Origin: Apostichopus parvimensis
Taxonomy: Eukaryota > Echinodermata > Holothuroidea > Aspidochirotida > Stichopodidae
Direction of reading: 5' to 3'
DNA: 64,000 bases
NCBI GenBank assembly: GCA_000934455.1
Contig: KN889677.1
Coordinates: 69,752-133,751 of the forward strand
Part shown: positions 40,001 through 50,800 of the stretch, piece after piece
How the letters are laid out: the number at the start of each line of letters is the position of its first letter
Position numbering within the stretch: position 1 is the stretch's first letter
Made by a program: the position numbers and the translations under genes
Notes under the pieces: model-generated
Database searches by the model: none
Told to the model about the DNA's origin: nothing
The model's input: the letters and a program-made list of their open reading frames with translations, nothing else

Positions 40001-42064
40001 GTGTTTCTTTACATTATTTCACTTCCCACCAACTATTCCAATGCAATGGTATGTGTTACCTCTAAGAAGTACTTCATCTCTCCTCCTCCCCCCACCCCAC
40101 CCCTCTTACACACCCCGAACAAAAAATTGAATTAGCTGGTAGATATCCCAAACATTGCTGAAACTAACAGCTACAGCCCAGATTCTTTGATGCAAGGTAG
40201 GCTAGGATTTGTACATGTATCTGCTATGAATGTGTGGTAGGTTTTGACTAAATGCTGGTGTTTGTTTTCTGTTGAATATTTTTCAGCTTGCTCATAACTT
40301 CAAAACATCTCTTGTGTAAACATCAAGGCAACACACTTTAGTGTTCAATAGTAGGTCATAGAAGTTATACTAAATAAAAACAATGGACAGTTGCCTTAAC
40401 CATAATTACAGTAAGATACCTGGAAAAATGTTGACTCTGTAAATGGTGACGCTTTAAACATCCATCCAGTAGAGACACTCTAGAGGACAAACTTTGTTCA
40501 AAAGAAATGACATCAATTATTTATAATATACCTCTGACAGCTCTGCTTGAGTCATCTTTGTTCCCGGTGCAGGCACAGATGCTCTGTCCATTGGCATCTC
40601 GTAGAGTTTTGCATTCTGGCCAAGGACCGACGTAGTACTCTTGTCATCGGATAATTTCGATAAAAGGAAGACCATAGCATCCAAATCCTTGACACTAAAT
40701 GTTAGAAATGAAAGTTACACAAAGTATTTAATAATCATATGGACTTTATCTTTGCATGAGACACCCATATTCAATATTCAGTGTGGTTACATTCGGAGAG
40801 GTCTTGAGATCAATGAATCCGGATTAAAACCAAATGCTTCATGAAGGAATCAAAGCCTTGGAATACCTATAGATGACAATGGTAAAGGTAGCATGGTCAT
40901 GACTGTTGGAAATCAAGACTAGAGAAAGCCCTGCTAACTTGTCAGAAATTTTGCTGCAACCCTTGCACATCCTAGATTGGTTTTTAAACTGACCTGCAAC
41001 AACAAAGCTGGTTTTGCAAGAAGATGTTTAAATAGTTGAATATATTTGGCTAACTACTAGTGTTAGTTTAAAGGAAATAATGGTTGCCATTTCAAGATGG
41101 ACAGAAAGTTACAGCTGTCCAACATGAAATGAAGTTGACTGTAACCACAAGACTACTCTAAAAAGGTCTGACAATAACACATACTGTAGAAACAGAATAA
41201 AATGCAAGTTTATCCATTTAATACTCACTATAGGAGTTAAACTTATATATGCAATAAATCAAAGCACTACCTGGATGCAGTAAACCATGCCCCATTTTCA
41301 CTCTTTCCTCATGAATCTTGTTCCAAGATCGTCATAGTGATTGGGTCCATCCCACAACATTATAACATACATGTGACTTCCTAACCCTTTGGGTCCACAA
41401 AACTTATCTGCTCATAAGATTCACTAAACGTTCACTACCAGTTGAATGTCACATTCTTATTTGATTAAACAATCCTGTCCGCACCCTCAAGGTTATCAGC
41501 TCTAACAACACTTTAAGAAATTTTTCTATCAGAATATTTCCACAAATAAAAGTTGGTACAAAAGATTCATAACATTTAAAATAATTTTAACTAAGCATTA
41601 GAGTATGATCAATGTTTGTCACATATATATGACCAAGCGACGAAACACCCCGACTTACTTTTTTGATTTCAGGTCATCATATTTTCTAAGGAATTCTTCA
41701 GGTGTTTTGGTAAACTCTGCAATCTTTCTCTTTGACTGGTGTGCGGATACCAGTGTGCTGATGAACGGTCGAATATTCTTGGTCATCAGCTCCGCGTATA
41801 CCTCAGGTCCTTCACTGCCCTTGATACTACAACAGAATATGTAAGATCTATCACTGCAGAAGGTTTCATAAAATTATCTAACTTCCAAACTTATAGAAAA
41901 CCAATTCCTTAAGAACTTGCTTAAGTTCCTTTATTCTGAGTTAACTGAATTATTTCTGAATTTCTGATTAAGTAACAATTTATAATTTGTTGAAAAATTG
42001 AGGACACTTACCCTAGGACATGCATCAGTTCACTGACATGGTGGTGCACTTTGAATTCACTCAT
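28085..42064 (-). CDS. TUBGCP2: Gamma-tubulin complex component 2 (GCP2), complete, 882 aa in 18 coding exons
   Basis: GCP2 pairs with GCP3 to form the gamma-tubulin small complex, which is built into the ring complex that nucleates microtubules at centrosomes and basal bodies. Exons: 42012-42064, 41659-41826, 40532-40694, 39730-39829, 38970-39139, 38314-38541, 37475-37674, 36733-36847, 36236-36410, 35151-35301, 34161-34340, 33615-33688, 33061-33164, 32415-32485, 31700-31874, 30439-30582, 29806-29934, 28085-28333. All junctions are in frame with GT-AG sites. The total of 882 residues is close to the human 902. The start MSEFKVHHHVSEL aligns with the vertebrate N-terminus, and the last exon carries RLDFNGFYTEQLEK before TGA. 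Other GCP2-typical stretches are LPLQKLWFYVQPCMHTMDIL, QDYNDAYWEQRYTI, TGKYLNVVR, LEAFSFDYVVKWP and LKDCMLTTPQLLK. A noncoding 5' exon upstream of 42064 is possible. Confidence 0.97.
28385..28735. repeat. 74-bp minisatellite, five copies, TUBGCP2 intron 17
   Basis: The landmark CATGTACTGAATATTCATAT recurs at 28401, 28475, 28549, 28623 and 28697, an exact 74-bp period. In gene sense it lies about 50-400 bp upstream of the last exon. Confidence 0.95.
29440..29760 (+). pseudogene. LINE 3'-end remnant (open reading frame C-terminus plus tail)
   Basis: On the plus strand, opposite to TUBGCP2, a stretch of about 70 codons reads RSFDDRSFLNAAPQLWNSHP and then LRSLDSFTQFRLCLKIFLF. This is the usual C-terminal end of invertebrate non-LTR retrotransposon polyproteins. 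The tail contains GAGCTATATAAGACTAGTG and ends in AT-rich sequence. It is a fragment in TUBGCP2 intron 17. Confidence 0.7.
30904..31447. mobile_element. Candidate nonautonomous DNA transposon with 17-bp perfect inverted termini
   Basis: AAAGGTCTATGGACACC at 30904-30920 is exactly inverted at 31431-31447. The right end is followed by TTAA-type sequence (CCTTTAAC), and the left end is preceded by a TTAATA context. The interior of about 510 bp has no coding capacity. It lies in TUBGCP2 intron 15. Size and structure fit a MITE; there is only one copy here. Confidence 0.5.
32306..32370. repeat. AAT/AAC trinucleotide microsatellite
   Basis: AATAATAATAATGATAAT grades into an AACAACAAC run in TUBGCP2 intron 14. 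In gene sense it lies just downstream of the exon 14 donor side (about 45 bp left of 32415). Confidence 0.9.
35151..38541 (-). other. TUBGCP2: TUBGCP2 exons 6-10: GCP N-terminal (GRIP1) domain, about residues 219-507
   Basis: This half of GCP proteins mediates lateral contacts between neighbouring spokes of the gamma-tubulin ring. Visible signatures are SLDPSLRELANRVIPI, KSSFEYGMVNHAL, KLWFYVQPCMHTMDILSSIA, APYFELLEKWIFKGVIKDPY and LADKILRTGKYLNVVRQCG. Exon 9 ends inside the NVVRQCG motif, directly against a 22-bp minisatellite. Confidence 0.9.
35745..36235. repeat. 22-bp minisatellite abutting and overlapping the TUBGCP2 exon 9 donor
   Basis: About 22 copies of a 22-bp unit occur. In gene sense the unit is ACAGTGTG|GTATGTACGC followed by TCGT. 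The array runs directly into the exon: the last exon bases (AGACAGTGTG) and the first intron bases (GTATGTACGC) are themselves one unit. Those exon bases encode the end of the conserved NVVRQCG motif. The reading frame stays open if the intron is retained. The rest of the intron, to 35302, is unique. Confidence 0.95.
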
Positions 42065-42236
42065 GGTCTTAGTTCTGGTGACTGTGAAAGGATGTGAACA
42101 ATCGTTTCATTTCAATCAATTTAATTGAAATTTGCTTGTTTCTTATAATGCAGTTGCATAATAATATGAAAAAAGAAAAAATAACTAGGAAATGACAAAA
42201 TAAAATTTCAAAAATCTAGGAAAAGTACAAAGGAGT

Positions 42237-42588
42237 TTAAAGGATCGCGCACAAAGAAACGTCTTATGCCGGTATATCTGACCTACTTTGGAATGAGGTG
42301 TAACAGAAGTGTTAGACACCACCATCGATCCCAGAAAAATACACACACAGCTGGCTACCGTCGGTAATTAGACACTAGTGTACAGTCAATACATACAGCT
42401 ACGGTCAATACCCACAACACAGTGTACATAGCAGCGATAGACATCTCAGGTCTAGATAAAAGATAACAAGGTAACACGTTTCATTACTATCTGCATTTTG
42501 TAGCGACAAGAAGAAAAATTCACTTGCAAGCAATGGAAAGTTAACTTTTTCAGATGGCCGGTTTGTGGCGAGTCTTCAATGCCTTTAA
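42237..42588 (+). mobile_element. MITE copy 1 (TTAA-flanked, inverted termini)
   Basis: Starts TTAA|AGGATCGCGC and ends GGCGAGTCTTCAATGCCT|TTAA. The left terminus has lost about ten bases relative to copies 2 and 3. The interior shares TAACAGAAGTGTTAGACACC, TCGGTAATTAGACACTAGTG and ATAGCAGCGATAGACATCTC with the other copies. It has no coding capacity. The TTAA target site points to the piggyBac or Kolobok group. Confidence 0.85.
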
Positions 42589-43330
42589 GTAATGGTAGTG
42601 AGGTGATAATGTTTTCAGTTCTAACTTACCCTCCAATAAATTTGACTTAAAATAGCACCATGCTACACATGAACAATTGTTATCTGTTAAGAAATATTAT
42701 GGTTGTGGCTATTTACCAGATCATTGGGTGAATAAGCAAGATTGCTTGACTCTCAGATGGCCTTAAAATACTGTCTTACTGTTGTGTATTGTATAAAAAG
42801 ACATTTACATGTTTTCTCGCATATAACCTACTTGTATTAATGTATGTATAAATAGTACTTGTATTAATGTAAGTACTTGGACGGGACATCCCTCATTAAC
42901 TGACAATCGGATAAACACCCTGTATTTAACCAACAAACAGGTGAATAAGCACAAGCACAACACTTCTTGAACAGCTGATCAGGTAAAATAAGCACCAGTG
43001 CACGCTTATTTAACTGACGGTTCGGTAAAGAAACAGCAGAGAAACCCTTCTTGAACCGACTATTGGGTAAATATGTGCCAGATCAATGCCTATTGAACTG
43101 ATGATCTGACCAGCTTCCACCACAAATTTTATTGACGGAATAACACCTTCAAACTACATTATGATACTAAAAAATTGGCTGTTTCTATTGTTACTGCCTG
43201 GTGTTACTGATGATACTGTGCCTTAAAAGTCTTGAAAGTTGAAGTGGGACTAACGGCATTGGCATAGGTTAGACTCAAATAACACGGGCTACTGTACAGT
43301 ACTCAGTATAGGCTAGTCATCAAACTGAGG

Positions 43331-43970
43331 CTAAAGAAAAAAAAACGAGACCCCAAAAAAAAGTAAAACAAAAACAAAACAAAATATAAATTAAAAGCTA
43401 AAATGGAAGGCTGAGCACAGCACCCCAGAAAACAAATCCAATGCAAAGCAAAACTATAGTGGAGGAAAAGAAAAAATAAAACGAATCGGCCATGTCAAAC
43501 GCAACGATATGAGATTCACCTTATGATTGAAGGAAACCAACCCTACCCCAATCATATAAGACAAAACAAAAGCAACCCAGCAAAGCAACACAACACAGCC
43601 GAGGCCAAACCTAACCTGCAAAGCAAAACTAGACGCGCCAACAGAAAAGACATGACACATCAAAACAAAAAAAGAAAACACTTCCCAAACCAAAGACCGG
43701 AGCGGTGGCGACAAGACAAGACGCTGGGGAAGTCAAAAACGAAACAAGAAAATGAAACTAACGCAAAAGAACGATACATGATTATCATAAGCAAAACCAA
43801 AACCACCAGTAGAACAGGAACAAAAAGTAAAAGCAAAAAACGAAAAAAGGAAAAGAGAACAAGCAAAAGGAAAAAGATAAAGAAACGGAAACTTTCAGTC
43901 GCGGTAGGCCTAACCCTAACAAGACAAAGACAACAAGAACAAACAAGCACCAACCGAAAGTAAAAGAACA
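43331..43970. other. Strand-asymmetric, T-depleted A/C/G block
   Basis: For about 640 bp the plus strand has very few T (roughly 5-12% in most 60-base lines) against about 50-60% A. AAAC, AACA and AAAG words are abundant. The flanks return to ordinary composition. Because stop codons need T, the block carries a spurious 146-codon Lys/Arg-rich open frame (43523-43963). No repeat period is evident. Confidence 0.8.
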
Positions 43971-44389
43971 TCATCTTCAATTCAATGCGTTGTACTATAT
44001 TCTAGGCAAAAGTCCGACTACCTTCGAGCTGACAGAACTGTACTCATTGATACGCAATGAATCGATGAAATGAAACAACTGAATACCCAAATGTTTGACA
44101 AAGACAAGGCCCAAGTTTGGTCTTCCGAATTCTGGAATTACTGAAACAATTGTTGTTTTAGGCCTACCTAGGCCTAACACTACAGTTGGACCTATATTTA
44201 TAAAGTGCCTGATGGATGAGCCCAACCCTTATGATACTAGGCCTACTAACTTCTTTCTGTCAGAATTTTAGATCACTGTAATTATTGTTGGCTAGGGCTA
44301 ACACTGCCAGTCCCATGAGCTGCTGAATTTCCGATTGTGGACAAATTCAATTAGCATGAGTGCTCCCCAAAATTTGTATGCATGAGGGC

Positions 44390-44733
44390 TTAAAGGGTGT
44401 GAAGACTCGCGCACAAAGAAACGTCTCATGCTGGTAATCTGACCTAGTTTCGAATGAGGTGTAACAGAAGTGTTAGACACCACCATCGATCCCAGAATAT
44501 ACACACACAGCTTGCTACCGTCGGTAATTAGACACTAGTGTACAGTCAATATATACAGCTACGGTCAATACCCACAACACAGTGTACATAGCAGCGATGG
44601 ACATCTCATGGCTAGATAAAAGATAACAAGGTATCACGTTTCATTACTGTGTGCATTTTGTAGCGACAAGAAAAAACTTCACTTGTAAGCAACAAAAAGT
44701 TTTGGGTTTGGGGCGAGTCTTCAATGCCTTTCA
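44390..44733 (+). mobile_element. MITE copy 2, 150 bp upstream of the TBC1D32 start
   Basis: The left end is TTAA|AGGGTGTGAAGACTCGCGC and the right end is GGCGAGTCTTCAATGCCT followed by TTCA, a degenerate target site. The termini are inverted repeats of about 18 bp with two or three mismatches. It is highly similar to copies 1 and 3 across its length, with a small internal deletion near 44700. Confidence 0.88.
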
Positions 44734-44882
44734 AGTTCTGACTTGTTATTATTGAGTTTTGTAGCATGCTAACCATTAAACACCACTCCTGACCATACCT
44801 GACATACCTGCTCTATATTACCATCACTCTGATATCTTTTATCCGTGTTTTAGTTGACATTGTACTTTCCTTTCTTTCCAGA

Positions 44883-47800
44883 ATGGCTCATGCCGTTGGT
44901 CCAGAAGAGGATCTACTTCCCAGTATCAGGCAATTAATCACCAGTGTTTCTCCTTCATTACAAGCTGCTGGTACATTAGCTGCAGCAGAAGATGTTTTAT
45001 TTCATCTTGAAGAAACAGATGAAAATTTTCACAGGTAACGCTGAAGCATCTCCCGACTGGAAACTCTTCTTCAGCTTTCGATTACATGAATCAGACAGAA
45101 CTTGTTCAAATTAAGTGTTATCATTCCCTTATTTATGACTTTTTTCATACAATCCATTTAGACCTGTGTCACAATAAGCTCAAATCAACCAGCTAACATA
45201 TTTCTAGTTTGAAAAATGGATATGTGAAAATCTTTTTCTAAAATGAGATGTATTAAAGAGATGAAATGAATCAAAGGTAATTAATTATCAGTGGCTTGCA
45301 CAATGTGAAGGAGGGGGAGGGGGGGGGATCAGAATCCAGACCTAGTACAAAACACACCACTCTTTTCAACCTTGCGCAAAATACCTTAAGTATTTATTAG
45401 CACAATTTACGTTTAAACCTCATTTAAAGTCTAAGTTTACCTCTGAATGCACCATTTACATCTAGACATAAAAGCTTTTTGCAGGATGACCCTCAAATTA
45501 TATAGGAGCTTCAACAACCCCAGGGCCACAGCTCCTCTTTAAGGGAATCTTGGATCCACTTTTGGCACTGCCATAAAGGTTCATTCACCTACCTATATCA
45601 TTTTGATCTAGGGGTGTGGGTGGGTTTGTTTTTTCTAAGTCGTAATTGTCTAATTTGACCGTAAAGAATTTTGAAAAAATTTCATCAATTGGAAGCTCTA
45701 ACATTTACGTTTTTAAATACAAATGACAGTACTAAACCAGCGTTACTTATCTACAGTTAGTTGTCAATGTTTGCTATTGATTAAATGATCATGAGTTATA
45801 ACACAGTTAAATTTTGCTCTCTATGCAGATATGAATTTGTGAAATATGTGAAGAACAAGATAGAAGAAGTTCTAGGTCCTTTAATTGAAGAGAAACTAGA
45901 AAACAGGGACTTCAATGAACACAGCAAAGGATCGGAGGATGCCTTGATTCAGATGATAACAAACCATGTTATTAGTGATCCAGCGTAAGTGTGAACACGC
46001 ACGGTGTCTGCTACTCCTGTATTACTGTTAGTATTGTAACTGTGCTTATAATTCTTCTGTAGTAAATTTGCTAGTAATAATGTTTGGTTAGACTGTCTCT
46101 GGCATAAGTTCTTCTTTTTTGTTTCTCTGTTTTTTTGTGTATTGGCATTTGATACATTAGTTAAATTAAATTTTGATTCAGATCTAGATATCAACGATGA
46201 AATTTAGGAAAATCGTTTTAAGGTTTACAAATAAAAACTAAGACATTATTTAACTTTGTGGGACACAGAATGTTCTGCAATGAATTAAGTCATTAATACA
46301 TCACTTAAAATTGGAGCATACCAATGGTTGAAAACACATAAGTATCTCAAATAGATAGTAGAATAACCCATTAATATGTAAACAATATAAGGCGCCGTCA
46401 GAATCACGCAATGTCACAACCCATCACAGAATGTGGCTATAAAATACAGTCACTAGTCTATACCCTTTATTATTCATCTGTGCTAATGTTATAAAATGTG
46501 TATAGGCTTACATGGTAGTAAGCAGAACATTTTGAGTGTTTATTATCAGGTCATTTATATGTTGTGTCTACATCCATTTCTACCAAAGGTGTATCCAGAT
46601 GCTACAGACTTTAAAAATACAGACGAAGGATGCTGTGGAGAGATTGGTGAGAGCCTATGATGATGACAGCCGCCAGCATTCCACGAATTACCAGTCTATC
46701 GCAGCCAGCTACGAGCAACGAGTCATGCATAGCTTCTCCATGAGTGATGACAGTTCATCCCTGGATTCTTCGTTCAATCAGGTAGAAAGATATTTACAAG
46801 ACCTATCATTGATTCCATGATACTCCTTTTGTAGTCAGTTAATTGTTTACCTAACAGTACCTAGACATGTTGTCACTTCTTAACTTCTTCAAATGGTTTA
46901 AACTTTATCTATAATCTTTTCCAGAGTGCCTTCCTGTTTATGAACCAGGAACATTTTGTGGCCATCGCAGAAAACTTGGAGCCAGGAAAGCCATTAGATG
47001 TAAGAAATTAAACAATTACAGTTTTTTTGTTGCTTCACATTTGTAAATTTATGTAAGCCCATCTAGATAATAGCAACAAATGATGACTCATTTTGGACTG
47101 CATATCTAGCTGGAAGCCTGGCGAGAGGATATAAAGGATGTTAATTGGGGAAGATAAATAAAATAGAACAAGAATAATGTAATATAAAAATGTCACAGTG
47201 CAAAGTGAAAATGTAGTTCGTTTCATGAATCGAGAACATGGTACAAGTACTGAGGGCAAGCACACCATTTCAGCCGTCACAGGGTCTCTCACAGACCTCT
47301 CTGTATAATACACCAGCATATGAGAACAAGCATAGATTATGCTGAGTGGGGGTTCATGAGAAACTTATTCCTTCAGTGTACAATGCATTTGGTATTTCCC
47401 AATTGACTCTTTTGTTCCCTTCGCTACAAAAATTCAGGTGCGAAGGGAAGCCATTCAGACATTGTTACAAATCCCTCCTTCTGATGTCGTGGCCTGTGAA
47501 CAATGGGACACTTTGAGGGCCAGCTTACTGGCAGCTCTTAGTGATGGAGATGAAATTCTCTCGGTAAGTAGGATGTTATAACTCTCATTAGTAAATTAAT
47601 TCTGTTCTGTTCCATTTTGAGAGGAAAACACACAACTCTGAACAAACTGGTGATCTAACGAAAAAGAGGGCTTGATGTCATGATCTTGGTTATGATTCGA
47701 ATGTCAGACATTCTAACTAATGAACACAGTTCTGTTCAGTTCAGATCATTATTGTTTTTCACTTGAATGTACAAGAAGAATGAATCAAATATCAGTACTG

Positions 47801-50800
47801 GTGCTTACAAATACACTTGCTTTTTCAATAGAAATATTGTCTTGTCGTACAAGTTTCCCTCTGCTTTGTAAGTCGAGGTTATTTAGTTTTTGTCATTTAA
47901 GGGAGAGAATTTTAGTAATTTATATTAAAGCCATCAACAGTAAATTCTGCATGGCAGGGTAATCAGCCAAATAAATTTGTAATAAGTTGTCAGTGAGAGA
48001 GAACAAGTACAAAATATTTTGGTATATTTATCCTTGTTTGCAAAAGTTGAGAATGTCAGATAATGAATATATAAATTTATGTTTACCTTTTCAGGACAAG
48101 AGTCTTCGTTTTCATGCTAGGATGTTCTCGTCAAATTCACACAGTGTTATGCAGGAGGTCTACATGAGCCTGGGTGAGCAAATGTTCCGCTTTGACGAAC
48201 AAACCAATTTAGTTACCGCATTGCTATTTATAGTATTTCATGTCTGGAATATCGGTATCTTGTTGATACAGAAGGGAGGACTGGTCCCACTACCTGTTGT
48301 TTTGTGCTAGAAGATTCTAATTTACTTTGTCCTCCTGCATTTACTGACCTAACTTTTCTTAACTGTCAGATGTGGTTTAGCTAGCTCATTATAAGTCTTA
48401 ATAAGTTTGAATTTAATAAACCCTGTTTTATCAGGCATTCTGTGGATATAAAATAAGGTCTTTTGGTAACTCTTCAATGGCAAAAGGAGTAATTTTAAGT
48501 TCCGAGGGAAAGGTAATAGTTGTGTACATTGTTTGTACAAATGGTGAGTAAGCTGGCCCACCCCAACTTTACCCTACATATGTAACGCATTCCTCTCCTT
48601 TCCCAGCTGTGGCTTAAGTAACAAATATATCTTCACACTGAATACTAAGGCATATTTCATCTGTATAGTCATCTCTTGGCAAAGTTCTCTCCAGCCACCA
48701 CTTGTATCAGCAATGCAACACTCTCTCAAGTTTGTGATTTTGCTTTACTTGCTAATGTCAGCTAGACATTTATCTCTTCTATTTTCTACAGTTCAACATT
48801 TGTCATCTTGTTTTTCTTCGAGTAAAAGGAAAGTTGCTCTCATAAAAGACGGAGTTGACGTTTCCGATCTCGAAACTGAGGTTTTGCTGAAGAAGGTTTG
48901 TAAGATGTTGTGTGTTTTACTAAAAGCACGATATGTTAAGGCCTTGCGAAAGGGAAAAATTGTATTTTTAGACATAAGTACAAAATCAATAGCCAGTCAT
49001 ATTTTCCTGCTGAAAGGGTACACAAAATATTATGATTCCATTTCATATCCAAATGTATTTTTCTAAATTAAATATCACTGATTTGTAGGGTTTCTTGTTT
49101 ATTACAATATTGATTTCATTTTTTTGTTTTCTTTTGATAACATTTTTAGGATGTACCTCTCAATTTCCATTTGAACTTCTTCCTATGTGAATGTAATAAA
49201 CATAGCAATAGGACAATGGTCAATACCAATCTCATATCTTGCTTTTACAGTTTCGATTAATGAATGAGTTCCAGATCGAAGCTGAATCATACTGGATTCG
49301 ATTCCCAGAAAGGTGACTACTTTCAGATGTATATCTTCAGTTAGGGTTGTGTTATATTGCAAGGTCTGAGAGGGATGGAGGGGAGGGGGGGTCAGGGGCG
49401 ATCAGCCCTGTGACCCAGGATCAGTTAGTGGGCCTGAGGAAATATGGAGTAAAGAATATAGTATTTTCATTTTCATAATACCCTCAAGGAAATGTGAAAA
49501 CATCACAAGGAGCTTCTGATGAAATGTCCCTAGGGACTGACCTGGCTTTCAACGAGGCTGTATATTGCCTTTACGTCTACTGATTCTAGGTCAGTCAGTC
49601 AGTACATTAAATACAAGGCAACAGATGTCTAATTACCAAGTAGACATTCATTATAAATTTAGCAAAATGTCTTCAAATTGAAAGTTCATCCTAGTAGGCT
49701 CTGTTGTAAACGGGACATCACAAATATCAGACAATACCTGAGTTTATAAAGGAACTCTGAAAATGTTACAAAATATTTATTTATAAAACGTTTAGTGTTC
49801 ATTTGAATAATTTGAATTTATTTTTCCTCTGATGATATCAACAGAATGTTTTGTCTAGTCACTGCATAACATATTCCCATAACCCTGAAGACATAATTGT
49901 CCAGTGTTAACCATTGTCATGGTAGTTAAGGTAATGCCTCTCTGTTTCTGTAGATTTCTGGATGAGGTCACAGAGGTAACCTTTGACCTCTTAGTCACAA
50001 GCCCAAATGTTTCATCAGGAATGCAGAAACCATTGACACCATCACATTATTTAGCGGTCATAGATCCTAAGGCTCTTTGGTTCAAAACATGGATGGTAAG
50101 TAATATAACCCAGACCGAGTCTAATTTTACTGCCAAATTACCCATGATGCATTTCTAAGCAAATAGTTGAAGCTGTAAACAAAAGAGTTTTTGTCGACTT
50201 AGAATCTGTGCCTTTAAAAGGTACTTCATTTAGTAACATTGATGTTGTGTTTTCAAATTAAACTGTCACATTTCCAATCAAAAATTATTTATGTCCCATA
50301 GTAATATTAAATCATAAAGTGTGCCTTATGTTTCTCTCAAGGTTTCTTAGTTGCATATATTGCCTAGTAATGGCTGTCCATAGCAACAAGACAGTGATAG
50401 CTGTGTTGTATACTCTTGTTATATTAGTCTTTATTTTTTTCCTTTTTTAAGGGCTATGACAGTACAAACCATGTCTGTTTGTTGTACAAAAAAAAGGTTT
50501 TAAAAAAAGAAATGAAAAAAGAAGGAAGAGAAATATTAATATAATCAATCTTGCATATTGTCATCTTGTAAATGTTAATTCGTTAATCAATAATCAGTTT
50601 TGCATAATTTTTTTTGTCTTCAGCATGGTGATTATAGCCGCACAGCTGTCATTCAACTGGCTAGCAGAAACCTATCTCTGGTAAAGTTCTATAATATTCA
50701 GTCAACAAATTTGACTATTCTACATAATTCTGCTACAGTTTTATCCACATTGCTCTTTACAGTTCATCCACATGTGTATTTTTGTCTCATCTGAAAAAAC

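Larger units (their letters stand above)
42065..44882. other. Divergent intergenic region between TUBGCP2 and TBC1D32
   Basis: The region contains two MITE copies (42237-42588 and 44390-44733), a run of loosely related AT-rich units around 42700-43110 sharing GGTGAATAAGCA-like motifs, and a T-depleted block (43331-43970). Acceptor-like sequences just upstream of both start codons (CAGTCACCAG for TUBGCP2, TTTCTTTCCAG for TBC1D32) suggest that each gene may have a noncoding first exon within this interval. No protein-coding gene is supported. Confidence 0.6.

Noticed and set aside
43523-43963. 146-codon Lys/Arg/Thr-rich open frame
   Set aside because: It lies in the T-depleted block, where stop codons are rare by composition alone. 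No recognisable domain or splice context.
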